The translations under genes and the position numbers were made by a program. From Neoscytalidium dimidiatum (Eukaryota > Ascomycota > Dothideomycetes > Botryosphaeriales > Botryosphaeriaceae): 64,000 nt of DNA. The stretch is taken from positions 3,472,001 to 3,536,000 of the forward strand of contig CM074697.1 of NCBI GenBank assembly GCA_037367355.1. Reading direction: 5' to 3'. Below the pieces are notes generated by a model. It was not told where the DNA came from. It did no database searches and was given only the letters and a program-made list of their open reading frames with translations. This document shows, one piece after another, positions 1-11,052 of the stretch. Within the stretch, counting starts at the first letter, position 1; each line of letters opens with the position of its first letter.

Positions 1-1174
1 GGTCCTCGGGACGTCGTTCGCCGCAGAGGCGCCGATGACGCCCGAGCAACTTTTCCACCGTCTACAAACATCAAGTCTTACTAGCGGTAACACCTCGGAG
101 AACGCTCTTACAACTTCTCTAGAGGGTATTCATTACACGAGATAGGGCGGATTTGCAGCTCTCTATGGACCGTCATCCGGGAAGTCGAGGTTTGCCGAAT
201 GACTCCACTGCTGCACATGCACATCATATTTGCGTGGTGCAGAAGACATGGACTACAATACTTATGAGGAGATAATTGCGTGCCGTGTGTTAAACTGGAT
301 ATGTTTCTAATGCACCTACTTTTTAGTTCCTTCTCGTCCATCGGCGACGACGGTAACAACCCGCTCTTGTTCTTGCGACTGCTTTCTTCCGAACAAGCTT
401 CCAATGCATATTTCTCTCCGCATTGCTCACCGTATACCTGTGCTTTTCGCACTAAGAATAGCGGCTCACCCGGAGCGGCTTCAACTCATTCGGCTTCGCC
501 AGACCTCACTCCTCAATCTCATCAAGCCGACACTGTACACGACTGCCTCCTGCCAGCCCCGCAGCAAAGCTTGCTTGCTCCGTCTTATCGGCTCCTCTGG
601 AGCCATTCCCTCATCTCCTGCCCTGTCCATGAAGATATGCCACCTGTGCGGGTTCCAGTAACCATATCACTCGTCACTTACCGAAACCCTGTATCGATGA
701 CGTCCTGGGCCTCAATCAACATCTCTTCTTTCTCCGGCACTAATCCGAACAGCTCAATTACTGCTTACAGAATACTTCATTAACGGATGGAAGCTCACCG
801 ATCCGAGCCGGCGCTCTTCATCTTAACGTCGAGGATGACCGCATCCACATTACCCACCGCTGGACATGCCTTTGGCGGCAGCAACGGGAACTCCTGAGAA
901 TTAAGGTCAGACTAACTCTCAGCTGAAGCTGCTATCTATCGGTCTACATCGGGTAGGGCGGAGGGCAACTTTCAGAGCTCGCTCCCGTCGGACATGAAGG
1001 CCGCCAGATTTACAGCTTCTATAAGCACCTCGGGCGGGGCGGATAGGAACTCTTGATACTCGGCTTGCGCAGAGTTTCCCCTAAAAAAATAATCATCTAG
1101 ATAATATGCCCAGCTCGTAGGTGGTGATGAGGGCGTCTGAGATCTCATCTGCCGGGAGAAGCTGCAGAACGGCG
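1..1174. other. No gene recognised
   Basis: The short open frames here have no recognisable domain and no consistent splice signals. Nothing is supported except mixed-composition sequence. Confidence 0.5.
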
Positions 1175-2744
1175 TCAGGATGGTGGATGAAGTGGCATCG
1201 ACCGCGCTCCATTCCTCACTGCGGACCTCTGTTTTACCTTGTCTTTACACTTCGCAGTGCACCGCACACGGGCAGCAGCAGAAGCACACAGGAGGTCTTC
1301 ACCCTCGCTATTCCCAGGCGTAGAGACGGCTCCACTGCCAAACGAATCGTCTCTCTCCACGCCCTCATCCGCACCCCACCCCGGTGCCTCCGTCCGCGAA
1401 CCCGTCGAAACCATCCAGGCTGTCCATCTCGTCTCTCCAGCATCCGTCTGCGCCCCAGCATCCCTCATCCCCTCTCCAACCGCACCGAACCTGACGCACG
1501 CACCACGCCACGCCCGCAACGCCTCCTCCCGCCTCGCCGCCGCATCCCTCCAGAATGCGCGGCGCTGTTCCGGCGGCGGCGGCGGTGACAGCGGCAGCTT
1601 CCCTTTCTGGGCGGGTGGTGCTCGCGGCGCGGACACCGACCCCGGGCCCGCACACCGCGCGGATCAGGTCGCGCTTTGCTTGCGGTGGCCACCCAACGCG
1701 TCCGCCTCGCGGCAACGCAGGTGCACGGGCTGGATTGTCCAGCGCCACGCTACCCCGCCGCGGCCACGTCTTCCGCGCAGACTGGCAGAGTCGAGTAGAA
1801 GGATGGCTGCTGGTACTGCGGCTGCTGCGGGTCGTCAACACGTTCGCGCGGTCGCCCGCCTCCGCGCGCTCCATCTTCCGGTATAGCGGCGTGGTACGTT
1901 TGGTGGATGGATGTCTCGTTTCCCTGGTCCTGTGGGCCGTCGTCCAGGGTCTTGCCCCGGCGGGGGGTGTTCTACGGGTTTTGTCGAGCCCGGGGATGCT
2001 GCCAGCAGCGCGTGCGCCCGGAGGAGCAGCAGGAATGCCACGAACAATATCGTGGCGGAGATCTGCGACAGGACCGTTCTCTGCTCGCCGGTCATAGCGC
2101 GCTTGAACCGGTTGTGGAGCTTGACGGAGACGGACTACCGGCGCGGGATATCGGCCCAGGTTGGTAGAGCCGGACGGCCATGTGCCAGAGAGACTGGAGG
2201 GGATTGCAGCACGTGTTTGCCAGGTAACTGGCGAGGCTGCGGCATCAGTTCTTCAGGAACTTCGAGGCGCCTTTCGCGGTTGGAAGGACTGGCTCCAGGC
2301 TGTCGCGCCATGCTGTGCGGATCGCGAGGAAGAAAACCTCGGAGGCGCGGACGGACCTCGTTGTTCCAGGATTCGACCAGCGTGATCCGGGAGGCATGCT
2401 GTAGGTGCCCGAGATTTCGACTAGCTGGACGGACTACCGACTTTCCAACGATTGTGAAGAATGCTAAAGTTGCCTGCCAAGCAATGGTCGAGCCAATAAA
2501 AATTACGAGCTCAGTTGCGGCAGTTCGCTTCCAGGACGATACTGTGAGATCCAGCACGGGCTCCAGAGCGTGTGTCAGATTCGCGGCGACTGTCGATTCC
2601 GCTGCGGTCCATGTGCGAGAGGAGATTGTGGCGATGCTGTTGAAATAGAGACACTGAGAAATCCCTTATCGTGTGCTTGAATCAGCAAGCTTACGCTGAC
2701 AGAATTAATAGAATAACAACAAGAATGTTGATGGAGTAAGCCAT
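1175..2744 (-). pseudogene. Degenerate multi-pass membrane protein gene
   Basis: A gene-like start reads leftward from ATG 2744. Exon 1 (2744-2695) encodes a hydrophobic signal/anchor (MAYSINILVVILLILSA). A 58-bp intron follows (2694-2637, GTAAGC...AACAG), then an exon open to a TAG at 2137-2135 that carries a second hydrophobic stretch (LVIFIGSTIAWQATLAFF). The same frame resumes straight after the TAG with coding-like sequence and a third hydrophobic segment (ISATILFVAFLLLL, near 2050). Between about 2400 and 2140 the better protein-like reading moves to another frame, which itself contains a TGA. A further protein-like but disordered stretch lies in a third frame at 1636-1175. I read this as a membrane-protein gene broken by at least one nonsense change and one or two indels. 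Undetected extra introns are the alternative. The family is not recognised. Confidence 0.45.
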
Positions 2745-3082
2745 GTTTTCGAAGCAAGGGCCGAACACCCGTTCAGCGGATACGTCCTGCTAGGATGAAT
2801 TCGAAGATGATATCAAAAGAGTGACGCAAACCCGAACTGTACTAGAGGAAGGGGAGATAGTATTATGCGGGGAAAACAAATGCGGAGGGGCAGAAAAAGT
2901 CTACAACATTGGGTAAGAACAAAGAAAAAGGTTGCGATATTTCAGATTGACAGGGCGCTATTGACGCTGCAGGCTTGCGACTTGACCTAGAGGACATATC
3001 TGTTATCAGAGGATTCACACCGTCTTTGTGTGTCGGCGAGGTACAAGGTCTGTCAGCATGCCTGGTTGAGCAGCGTCTCAAC

Positions 3083-3422
3083 TGAAAGTGTCGAGTATTC
3101 ACTTATAAACTAGATTCTCGGGAAGACGTCGGTCGTATGAACATCAGAACGTGCTAGAAAGATGAATCGGCTTTGACTTTCCTCACTGCTACGTTCCCCG
3201 TGACAGCTTTCAATGTTTGTTTGCATTGAGATCTTTGATTGACTGCCTGCATTATTTACCGTCTTTATTACGCAATTGATGACTATAGCTAGTAATACTA
3301 TCTTGGCAGGTAACGAAGGAGCGCTAAATCCATATCGCGCTTGTTTTTTTTTTCTTATCCTCTATTTTAATTGTCTCGCCCTTGCCTATCTCACCCCCGC
3401 ACGCCCGTAGCTGGCTTTCTCA
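3083..3422. repeat. LTR-like dispersed repeat, copy 1
   Basis: This segment begins TGAAAGTGTCGAGTAT and ends CTGGCTTTCTCA, giving TG...CA borders about 340 bp apart. It matches 5518-5840 in the same orientation over nearly its full length. Shared blocks include the stretch around AAGACGTCGGTCGTATGAAC, CTTTCCTCACTGCTACG, and a T-run followed by GTCTCGCC. No target-site duplication or primer-binding site was identified, so a solo LTR or another dispersed repeat is possible. Confidence 0.6.
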
Positions 3423-3610
3423 TCTTCCCTATTGTGCCGCGATGCATGCTGCCGTTGAAAAACAGATCGTTCCCGTTGTCTCACGTTCGTTGCTCCACAG
3501 ATTACTTGCAAATCCCTCAAGTATTTGTACATGTTTCATTTAGCAAGATTGATAAGTTAGCAGCAGAGTGGGAGTAGTATTATAGAAACATTGCCTTCAA
3601 TTCCCAACGT

Positions 3611-4273
3611 TCAAACATCATAGTGCAAATCGCCACAGAAATACCACAACTTGAAGTCCATAGCATCGACTCGCCCCTTGTTACATACATACCTGTTTCG
3701 CACTTTCACAATCTGTAGATCTCGAGACAAATTATCGATAAGATCTCGTTGGTGCCATTGCCGAGAATTGCTTGAACCCTTCGCGGATCTAATATCATCT
3801 AAGAGCTTCCCGACTGCATAGCTAATGGGAATTTGTTCCGTCAAGCGAATTGCTCTTATATTTGCCATCATCTTTTCTGTTCTCTCTTTGCGCAAGGCCA
3901 GAAGCTGCTGCCTTTCCCGTTCTTTCCTCATTGTCTCTTTAGTGTGCTCCGCCCAACACTGATCGCAAAAAGAGGTAAAGATGTAGGATGAGAAGCCTTT
4001 TCGGTCGCGCGATAAATTTGCGGATTGTGTCGTAGTAGGACGGACTTCGCATTTCTCACACATCGGTCTGCGCGAGTTCATCATGCATTCGCTGCATCTG
4101 CAAGGTCCACCAAAATCGCAGCTGCTGCGAAGTAATCGACTGACGTAAAAAGATCTGGATCCAGCGCCCACTGAAAACGAAACGACAGGCCTTGGAAATC
4201 TACTGTAGCTTGTTATTGCAAACAGACCCAGCCGCCGAAACATTTCTAATTTATATTGTGCAAATGTAATCAA
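3611..4273 (-). CDS. Hypothetical Cys-rich protein
   Basis: This is an open frame of 220 codons. Its middle part has a dense cysteine cluster (CDFGGPCRCSEC, then MCEKC, then FCDQCWAEH about 25 residues later), which looks like a zinc-binding module. A basic, charged helical segment follows (KETMRKERERQQLLALRKER) and then a polar C-terminus. The first 45 residues before the cluster are less convincing and may include an intron or a wrong start. The ORF sits between the two LTR-like repeats at 3083 and 5518, so it could be cargo of a mobile element or an old host gene in repeat-rich DNA. No enzymatic motif is visible and the family is not recognised. Confidence 0.5.
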   Translation of the reverse strand: MITFAQYKLEMFRRLGLFAITSYSRFPRPVVSFSVGAGSRSFYVSRLLRSSCDFGGPCRCSECMMNSRRPMCEKCEVRPTTTQSANLSRDRKGFSSYIFTSFCDQCWAEHTKETMRKERERQQLLALRKERTEKMMANIRAIRLTEQIPISYAVGKLLDDIRSAKGSSNSRQWHQRDLIDNLSRDLQIVKVRNRYVCNKGRVDAMDFKLWYFCGDLHYDV

Positions 4274-5517
4274 CTCTAAGATGCCGGTGTCGATCGATGG
4301 TAGGTTCGAGTTGTTGAATTCGACTCGTCGAAAGATAGGTGACTGGAGATGGTTGTGAAAAGTGACAGCAAAGTTGTGGTATCAGAAGAACGACCTATGG
4401 ACCGAGTCAATTCAGCTCGGAGTCGTTGTAGATGTTGCTGAGAAGAAATAAGGGAGATCGCACGTCCCAAATATTGCTGTCCTGACGGCGACGTACAAGG
4501 CCGAACCTGATCAATAAGCGTACACAGGACTATGCAGAAGCATCAAATTCGCGCGAATCTGGAGTGCTGTTTCCCAACCTAGATTCGCTTAGACCCGAAA
4601 ATAGGCTTCCACACGATGTAGCAATGTTGACGAGGTGGTGACGAGGTGGTGACGAGGAGATAGTGCTACCACTGCGAGTGGAACCGCGACCGGTTGACTC
4701 CACGTAATCAGTCAGCCGTGACTCGGGCTGACGTTTTTCCATGCAACACCATTTCAGGAGAAACTTTCCGATGCACGACCTTGTTTCTGCTAACTACCCG
4801 GGCGTAATATGATGCGTCGCAACTACCTCTTTATCTAAGTACCGTCTGGCTCCCTCATCAGGGATGCTGTTCAACAGTCCTATGTAATAGGTGGAAAACG
4901 CGTCTCGCGGGTGGAGGTGGCAGAATTGGAACGGCGTTACCGCTTGGGAGCGTCTTCGGGGCCATACGGGAGGTTTGTGCGTTGGACGTTGAGTGCTACA
5001 ACAGGTTCGAGGAAAATGCAATAAGAGGCATTGTCGGCTTAATCCCTTCCGGTCTGCGGGTTAATAGTGATCCCCAGGTATAAATCCTAAGCCCTAGAGG
5101 ATGTTTCGCTTACTTGGTAGTCACTCGAGCAACGTTTCTGAGTCTATTCTGGGATCCAGATCAAACAAATATTGGATGGCTCCGAAGCTCGAGCTGTGTG
5201 GGCCTTGGGCAACTTTGCTGGTTTCATACCAAAGTATTTGTGGAATGTTGTTACTATAGCTACTTCTGCTCCTTTCCTAACTTAGATACTTTCGAGCGAG
5301 GCCCAGTGTGGATTTCGCAGAAATCCTACAACGTGGCTGGCCTGATCTCGGACGACTTAGAAACGGTTGAGTTGCTGTTCAGATCAAATCAGCCTACATC
5401 GAAAAAAGCATATAGTACTTCAAGATCGACGTATGGACCTGGCTGGTCCGGTTCCTTAGCTTCGACACCAACGCAGCACCGGCCTGGGTTCGGCTGATCG
5501 AATGAGCTTGTTATGGC
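4274..5517. other. Gene-poor interval between repeats
   Basis: Only short unsupported open frames are present. A small tandem repeat with a unit near TGACGAGGTGG occurs two to three times around 4628-4660. Confidence 0.4.
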
Positions 5518-5840
5518 TGAAAGTGTCGAGTATACATTTATAAACAAGATTCTACGAAGACGTCGGTCGTATGAACATTCGAACGTACTAGAAAGATAAA
5601 TTAGCTTTAACTTTCCTCACTGCTACGCTCCCCGTGATAGCTTTTAGGTTTGCTCGTAGTAAGATCTTTAAATAATTCCCTCTATTATTCACTACCTTTA
5701 TTACGCAAATGATGACTATAGCTAGGATAATATCTTGGTAAATAATAAATGAGCGTTAAATCTTTATCACGCTTGTTTTTTTTCTAATTGTCTGGCCACT
5801 GCCTGTCTCACCCTCGCACTCCCGTCACACTGGCGACTCA
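5518..5840. repeat. LTR-like dispersed repeat, copy 2 (more mutated)
   Basis: This is the second copy of the repeat at 3083-3422, with the same TGAAAGTG start and CTCA end, about 323 bp long. Most differences are transitions in which copy 2 has A or T where copy 1 has G or C. For example GTGCTAG becomes GTACTAG, and GATGAATCGGCTTTGAC becomes GATAAATTAGCTTTAAC. This bias is what repeat-induced point mutation produces in ascomycetes. Confidence 0.6.
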
Positions 5841-6370
5841 GGGGATTGCCTTTTATAGACTCAAACCGGTATATCGGCTATAGTAAGCCCGCCTGCTACT
5901 GCTGTCTACTTTACATACGAAACCTTCCGGGCTGTTTTATCGAGCCCGTATCCCACTAGAAGATCTATTTAAACTAGCGACCACCGGATCTAGACCTTAA
6001 AGGCAAGGACAAAGCGTGAATTCATTAGCGTAACATATTGAATTCGACAATACCTATTCTAAGAAAGGAAACCTGCCTTGCTTTAGACATCGTAACGTAG
6101 TAGCCCGTTCAAATGGCACCCACATTCCACGACTGGCATCACAGCATCGGACATGTCTGTCTAGGAATGATTCTCGTTCCGAAAGAGGGGAAGGAAAATG
6201 CGAGAATCGGCATTGAATATCTACTTTATCCCTTGTTTATCGGGCCTTTAGACCCTTCTACTTCACCAGTACTCTCGATTAAGATAGTGTTTTAACATAT
6301 AATATTTTAAACATTAGTCGGTAGTTTCTGCAGCCCACGGGGCCGGCCGTTCATTATTTTTTTTATTTAT
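5841..6370. other. AT-rich interval, no gene seen
   Basis: Short AT-rich sequence between the repeat and the next gene. A 60-codon open frame at 6113 has no supporting features. Confidence 0.4.
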
Positions 6371-8526
6371 TTAAACCGATGTCGCTCTCCGTGCACGTAC
6401 AATTTCCTTCGCCCGGCTTATCTCGTCCCGTATTATAAAGCCCCCAACTCGCGATGCACTATCTTGACCTTCTCCCTCTCCTCTTATCCCACCCGTACTG
6501 TCTATATCCGCCTCTGTGTTCGGCTCCGTTGGAGAATATTTCTCAGACTCCATCCACATCGTCCCAAGGTGCTCGGCGCTCTGCGCACTAGATTGCCTCC
6601 CTTCCTCCTCTCCCCCCTTCGTACTTACACTCCTTATCTCCACATCATCTTCCGTTGTCCTCCCGTATCCCAGCCCTACTCGCGTCGGTTCTAATGCCTC
6701 AGGTAGCTGCGCACCACGGCCACTCGCTTCCTCCTGCCCAGCCAGGCTTCCAGTAGCCGTAGTCGTCTCAATCGTTTCTTCTAGCGCAGAAACTAACTCT
6801 TCATCTTGGTATGCACCGTCTTCCCGCCCACCCTGACTCCCAACTTCTGTGCCTGCCGCTGTAGTTCTTCCTGTCCTAGACCATGGCCTGTTCCATATCG
6901 GCGCCAATCCCTCAACCCGCTGTGCATCAGGGATGCTCATCCTGTCCTCCTCTGTGCCCTCCTCGCTTGTTATCTTCTCCTCCTCCCTTTCCTCTTCCGG
7001 TTTCTTCCTCCCTGTCTCACTCTTTGCCCCTGCCTCTCCCTTATTCTCCTGCGACTGGGTTAGCCCCATGATACTCTCCCAAACAGCATTCCACTCGACA
7101 CCCGTTAATCTCTCTACCACGTCTATCTCCGCATTCTTAATCTCTGTAATACACTCATCCTTTGCTTCTTTTACATCAAGCACCGCATCCTCGGCTGCCT
7201 CTCTAAACTGCAGCTCCGCGGCATCAAGATAGTCGTCTACAGTGCCGTCGTCCTCAATGTACTTTCTTACAAGGCGGGGGAGATGCTCAAGGACCAAGGG
7301 GCGGACAGAGCGGCGGATGAAGCGGGGATTCAGAGTTCCCTTGATGGCATCCTGCAGGGGTTCGGGAAGGAGGCCGTTGAGCGTGTTAGGCAGGATGTCC
7401 GGAAGCTGGTTGCGCAGCATACCAGGCAGGACTTCGCGCAACATGTCTGGTAACACCGCCTTCAGCTCGGCTCGCAATGCGTCCTGCAGCGTCTCCTGTA
7501 CTGCATCGCGTACAGTGGAGCGGACCAAGTCCTGGTCCAATGAGACTGTCATCAGATCGGCGGGACGAGGGGGGGAAGCGACGCGGGAGTGATCGGTAGG
7601 AGTTAAGAGGGTTGATAACGGGCTAAGAGCGAGAACCGACAAGTCGCTGTCGGGGTCCGTATTCGAGACGTGGGTGCGTGCGCTGGGGCTGGGTGCTCCG
7701 GACCTGCCGGCTAGTCGTTTCTTTGGTGGGGGGGTCTGGCTGGCTGGGTAGTCTATAGGAGAGCGTTAGGATTTATTCTTTTTGGAACACAGGGCGACGT
7801 GGGTGGTGGGATGTGGTAGAAGGGAAAGTAGAGAAACAGCAATTTACCTTCTCGAACACGTTTGCTAGTCGCTCGCTCCGCCTGCTGTGCATAGGCAGGT
7901 GGGAGTTCTGGGATGTTGAAGATTTCCCAGGTTGTCTCACGCCCGCCGCGCCCGCCGCGTACACGGCGCAAATCCGTAGGGAGAGAGGTAAGGTTCCTAG
8001 CACAAGCCAAGCTGGCGAAAGTTTGTAGAGCGAGGCGGCGGCGCTCGGTTAGATTGGGCGTTGGAACATAGAGCAACAGCTTAGTAGCCTGGCAGAGAGA
8101 CCGAAAAGCCTGAACCTGCGATCGAGATACGTCTTTTGGAGTGAGAATAGTAGTACTTGGTGGGGCAATCACGCAGCCGGGAGCGTTCATGGTAAGGGAG
8201 AGGATAAGGACTTGGTCGTAAGACTGAATTCCGGCGTTGTGGCTGAGATGCTCTATCATCGAGTATGGAATTTTCCCACGGTCGAAACATGCGTCCAGCT
8301 GCTCGATATTTTCCAATGGTAGCAGAAGCGTGATAAGCTGAGTGTCGTCAAAGCCCTCGAATTCAGCAATCAGGCGAATACCGATAACGCCTTGAGACTG
8401 GGCCTGGTCAAATTTCAGAGAGAGAGAGCACTTGCTCCAGATGCCATCAACGCTAGTCTCTTGGGCCAGAATAGCTTGATCCTCGAAAATTGAGATAGAG
8501 GCTGCGGTGCGGCGACGTGAAGGCAT
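6371..8526 (-). CDS. Two-exon gene of unknown function with amphipathic Leu/Pro repeats
   Basis: Exon 1 runs 8526 to about 7851 and exon 2 from 7752 to 6371, joined across a 97-98 bp intron (GTAAAT...TATAG). The join is in frame and gives about 685 residues. Residues 1-225 look globular with alternating hydrophobic patterns and contain LPLENIEQLDACFDRG. They are followed by a Pro/Ser-rich linker. The centre carries a run of short amphipathic units built on L-x-x-x-LP-x-x-L (AELKAVLPDML, REVLPGML, RNQLPDIL, NTLNGLLPEPL). After that comes a charged helical region, and the last 200 residues are Glu/Gly/Ser/Thr-rich and probably disordered. No catalytic motif, signal peptide or membrane segment is evident. 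I do not recognise a named family. Its place beside repeats suggests an accessory or expanded family, which is inference. Confidence 0.75.
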
Positions 8527-10744
8527 GGTTCATTGGTTTTATCACACGAGCACAGGGCAAAAATCTAAGAGCCATGGTATTAGCTGCATGGATGGAATTA
8601 TATTTGAAAATGATGACCCCGCGACTGCGGTGTTCCCTCCCACCCGGGCTTCTAATGTTTCGAGTAGCCCTGACTCGAGTGAGGAACTGCCTAGCCTCCC
8701 ACCTGACACCGCTGTCGACGAACGCTCAAGGGCTCTGCGGAATCCCACCTGGACACCTGTCAGCCGGCGACGGGCGTTACCCCTCCTCCTATGAAGGAGG
8801 CCCTATGACACCACAGGGATGGTAGGCTCGGGGCCCGTGCGGACAGGCCGGACGAGAGACGGCGGCTGGAACGCGACAACGGAGCGGCTGAAGAAGTAGG
8901 TGGTGGGGCGGAATGAGAAGATAGGTGGGAGAAATAGCGTAGAAAAAAGGTCCTGCGGAGAGGAGAAGTAAGCGAAATGGCACATACAATGAAGCGCGTG
9001 TCGACGAGTGGGGCAGGAATGTAGAAGTGTGCAACTGGCGCGGGGGTTGACTGACGATAGAAGATACTCAGTAATGAGATAGAAGTGCGAGATGCGTCAC
9101 GGGAATTGTGAGAAGGGAGAGAAGAGATAGAAGAGAGGCGGAAGAAAGCGGAGACGGGATGGCGATAGATGAGGGGGCTGAGCCGCCCGGGCCACATTCC
9201 CCACACACCGCCGCCATCGCATCATTATTCGTGTCACGATTGACGTAGCGCTCGCTGCAGCAACTGCATGAAGACGCCCAAGTATAACGTAGAGTAAAAT
9301 AGCTAACGCGCAAGCGGCTGCCGTCAAAACAGTCTCTACGACACTCGCCTAATACCTTCACCGACGTTTCCCTTACCACCTACGGCGACACCGGCAAGCC
9401 AATCGTATGGTTAGGTGGAATGCCTTTCCAAGAACGACTTACAGCTAGCGAAGCTTTTGCATCGAGATACGGCCGGTCGGTCGTAGAGCTATTAGCAACG
9501 AGCTCGGGTTCCGAAGCTTCCCGCGAAATACGGCAGAAAACGTGGTGCAGAAACTAGTCGCGGAGGCATATTACAAGGACAACACGTAACGAGAGCGGCT
9601 TGGGCTCCCGGGGGAGAGCGACGTTCGAGAGCTACACAAATCTGTCGGTCGACAAGGCGATGCGACAAATGCCTATCAGCGAGTCCCATGCAAGAGATGG
9701 CAGGACGCGGCCCCTGGGCGTCGGCCAGCACCGCAGCGGCAGTTGCGCTGACAGTTTTGCTAGCTCACTAATGGAAGAAGCATCCCAGCGGTGGCGGTTA
9801 AGTCTATGCGTGAAGAGATTGTGCGATCGGGCTGAGCAGAGAGATTGCGCTAGATACGGATGGGCGAAGGAAGGATATATATATATAGTTGAGAAATTTA
9901 ATCATTGTCGTTGCCCTCGCCCTCGCCGCTTAGCTTGCCAGCGCAGCTGTTCGGCTGCTCGACGGATGCTATTAGCTCTTCGTAGTCGAAGCCCGCCAGG
10001 TACGGCAGCCACTAGGTCCTGTCTAGCCACGGGTTCACTTCCTCCTTCCCTCCATCCTGGACGATGGCGGCTCTGAATCTCCCGGCTGGCGGTCCTTAAA
10101 AAAGTGGATCCGCGCTCTTGGGTAAAGAAGCGCTTCGTCAATCGAGGTAAGCAGTGTGGCACTTAATTCTTCCAAAGCTAGCCCTCGAATTCCCGTTCAC
10201 CTATCCCTTGCGGAACCTTTTTCACGCCTGCTTCCATCTCATTAACGTCCCATACAGTCGATGTAATATTTATTCTCATATATATTGCCGGCTTACACGT
10301 CGAGCCTCTCCATCTCTAGCTACTGATTTTGCTCCTCCTGGCCGGCCGACGCCGTGCCAAGTGCCGCTTTTCCGCCGCCAGGTAAGCGGCACAGACTTTA
10401 TTCAGGCGATAATACGCCTTGGCTGTTATCTAGCACTAAAATGATAGCTTGCTTCTTATAGCTTACGGGTAAGCCACCTGCAGCCGGATTGAGACCTGAC
10501 CGCAGGATCGGCTGCCCCCCCGCCCCCGCGCCGGTAGACGGATTAACTAGCTATACCCCGCAATATGCCTGGAGGAACAACTATTGACAGGCATTATCAA
10601 CCACTGATTTTACATCACTTTATCATATGCGTATGTAGAGAATGTGGGGGGAATACGACGTATGCGTCGTCGCAGGTTCTAGATACGATAAATATCTCCA
10701 TTGTCTCGCTTATACGCTTTTTGAAGAATAATCCGCTATAAACA
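8527..10744. other. Gene-poor interval with possible element remnants
   Basis: No gene is supported. A coding-like minus-strand stretch at about 10162-9902 (Arg-rich) and a plus-strand stretch at about 9360-9590 may be decayed mobile-element fragments. Neither has an identifiable motif. A short (TA)n run lies near 9877-9890. Confidence 0.35.
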
Positions 10745-10963
10745 ATGTGTTACTATATGGAATATACCGAAAAATACACCGGGTGCACCGCGAATCCAAA
10801 GCACGTCATCTCCAAGAGGCGGTATGATAAGAAGGGATGCACGAAAGCGGCCGAGACCGGTTACCCTTGTGATAACGCCTCGCCAGCTTTAGGGCTGAAT
10901 GGTGAACAAATCCAACTCGGCACGTCTCAACGGAACGGGGCTTGTCCTAGATGTCTCTCTTGA
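10745..10963 (+). CDS. Small Cys-rich protein
   Basis: Seventy-two codons begin MCYYMEYTEKYTGC and contain cysteines spread through the chain (C2, C14, C32, C42, then a terminal CPRC). Lysine, tyrosine and glycine are frequent. The start codon follows a TATAAACA context. There is no signal peptide, so a cytosolic zinc-binding or similar small protein is more likely than a secreted effector. Short fungal proteins that start with MC followed by aromatic residues and spaced cysteines are common in Pezizomycotina, which supports a real gene. No function can be assigned. Confidence 0.5.
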   Translation: MCYYMEYTEKYTGCTANPKHVISKRRYDKKGCTKAAETGYPCDNASPALGLNGEQIQLGTSQRNGACPRCLS

Positions 10964-11052
10964 GAGCATGGAGAACCATCCTACCATATCCATCCATTTA
11001 TCTTTCCTGTACGTCTCTCCACTGCTAGTTGCTAAAACGCGCTGATCTAAAG

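Noticed and set aside
1239..1886. Plus-strand frame of 215 codons
   Set aside because: Opposite strand to the degenerate membrane gene, Arg/Ala/Pro/Ser-rich with no motif; best explained by GC-rich composition.
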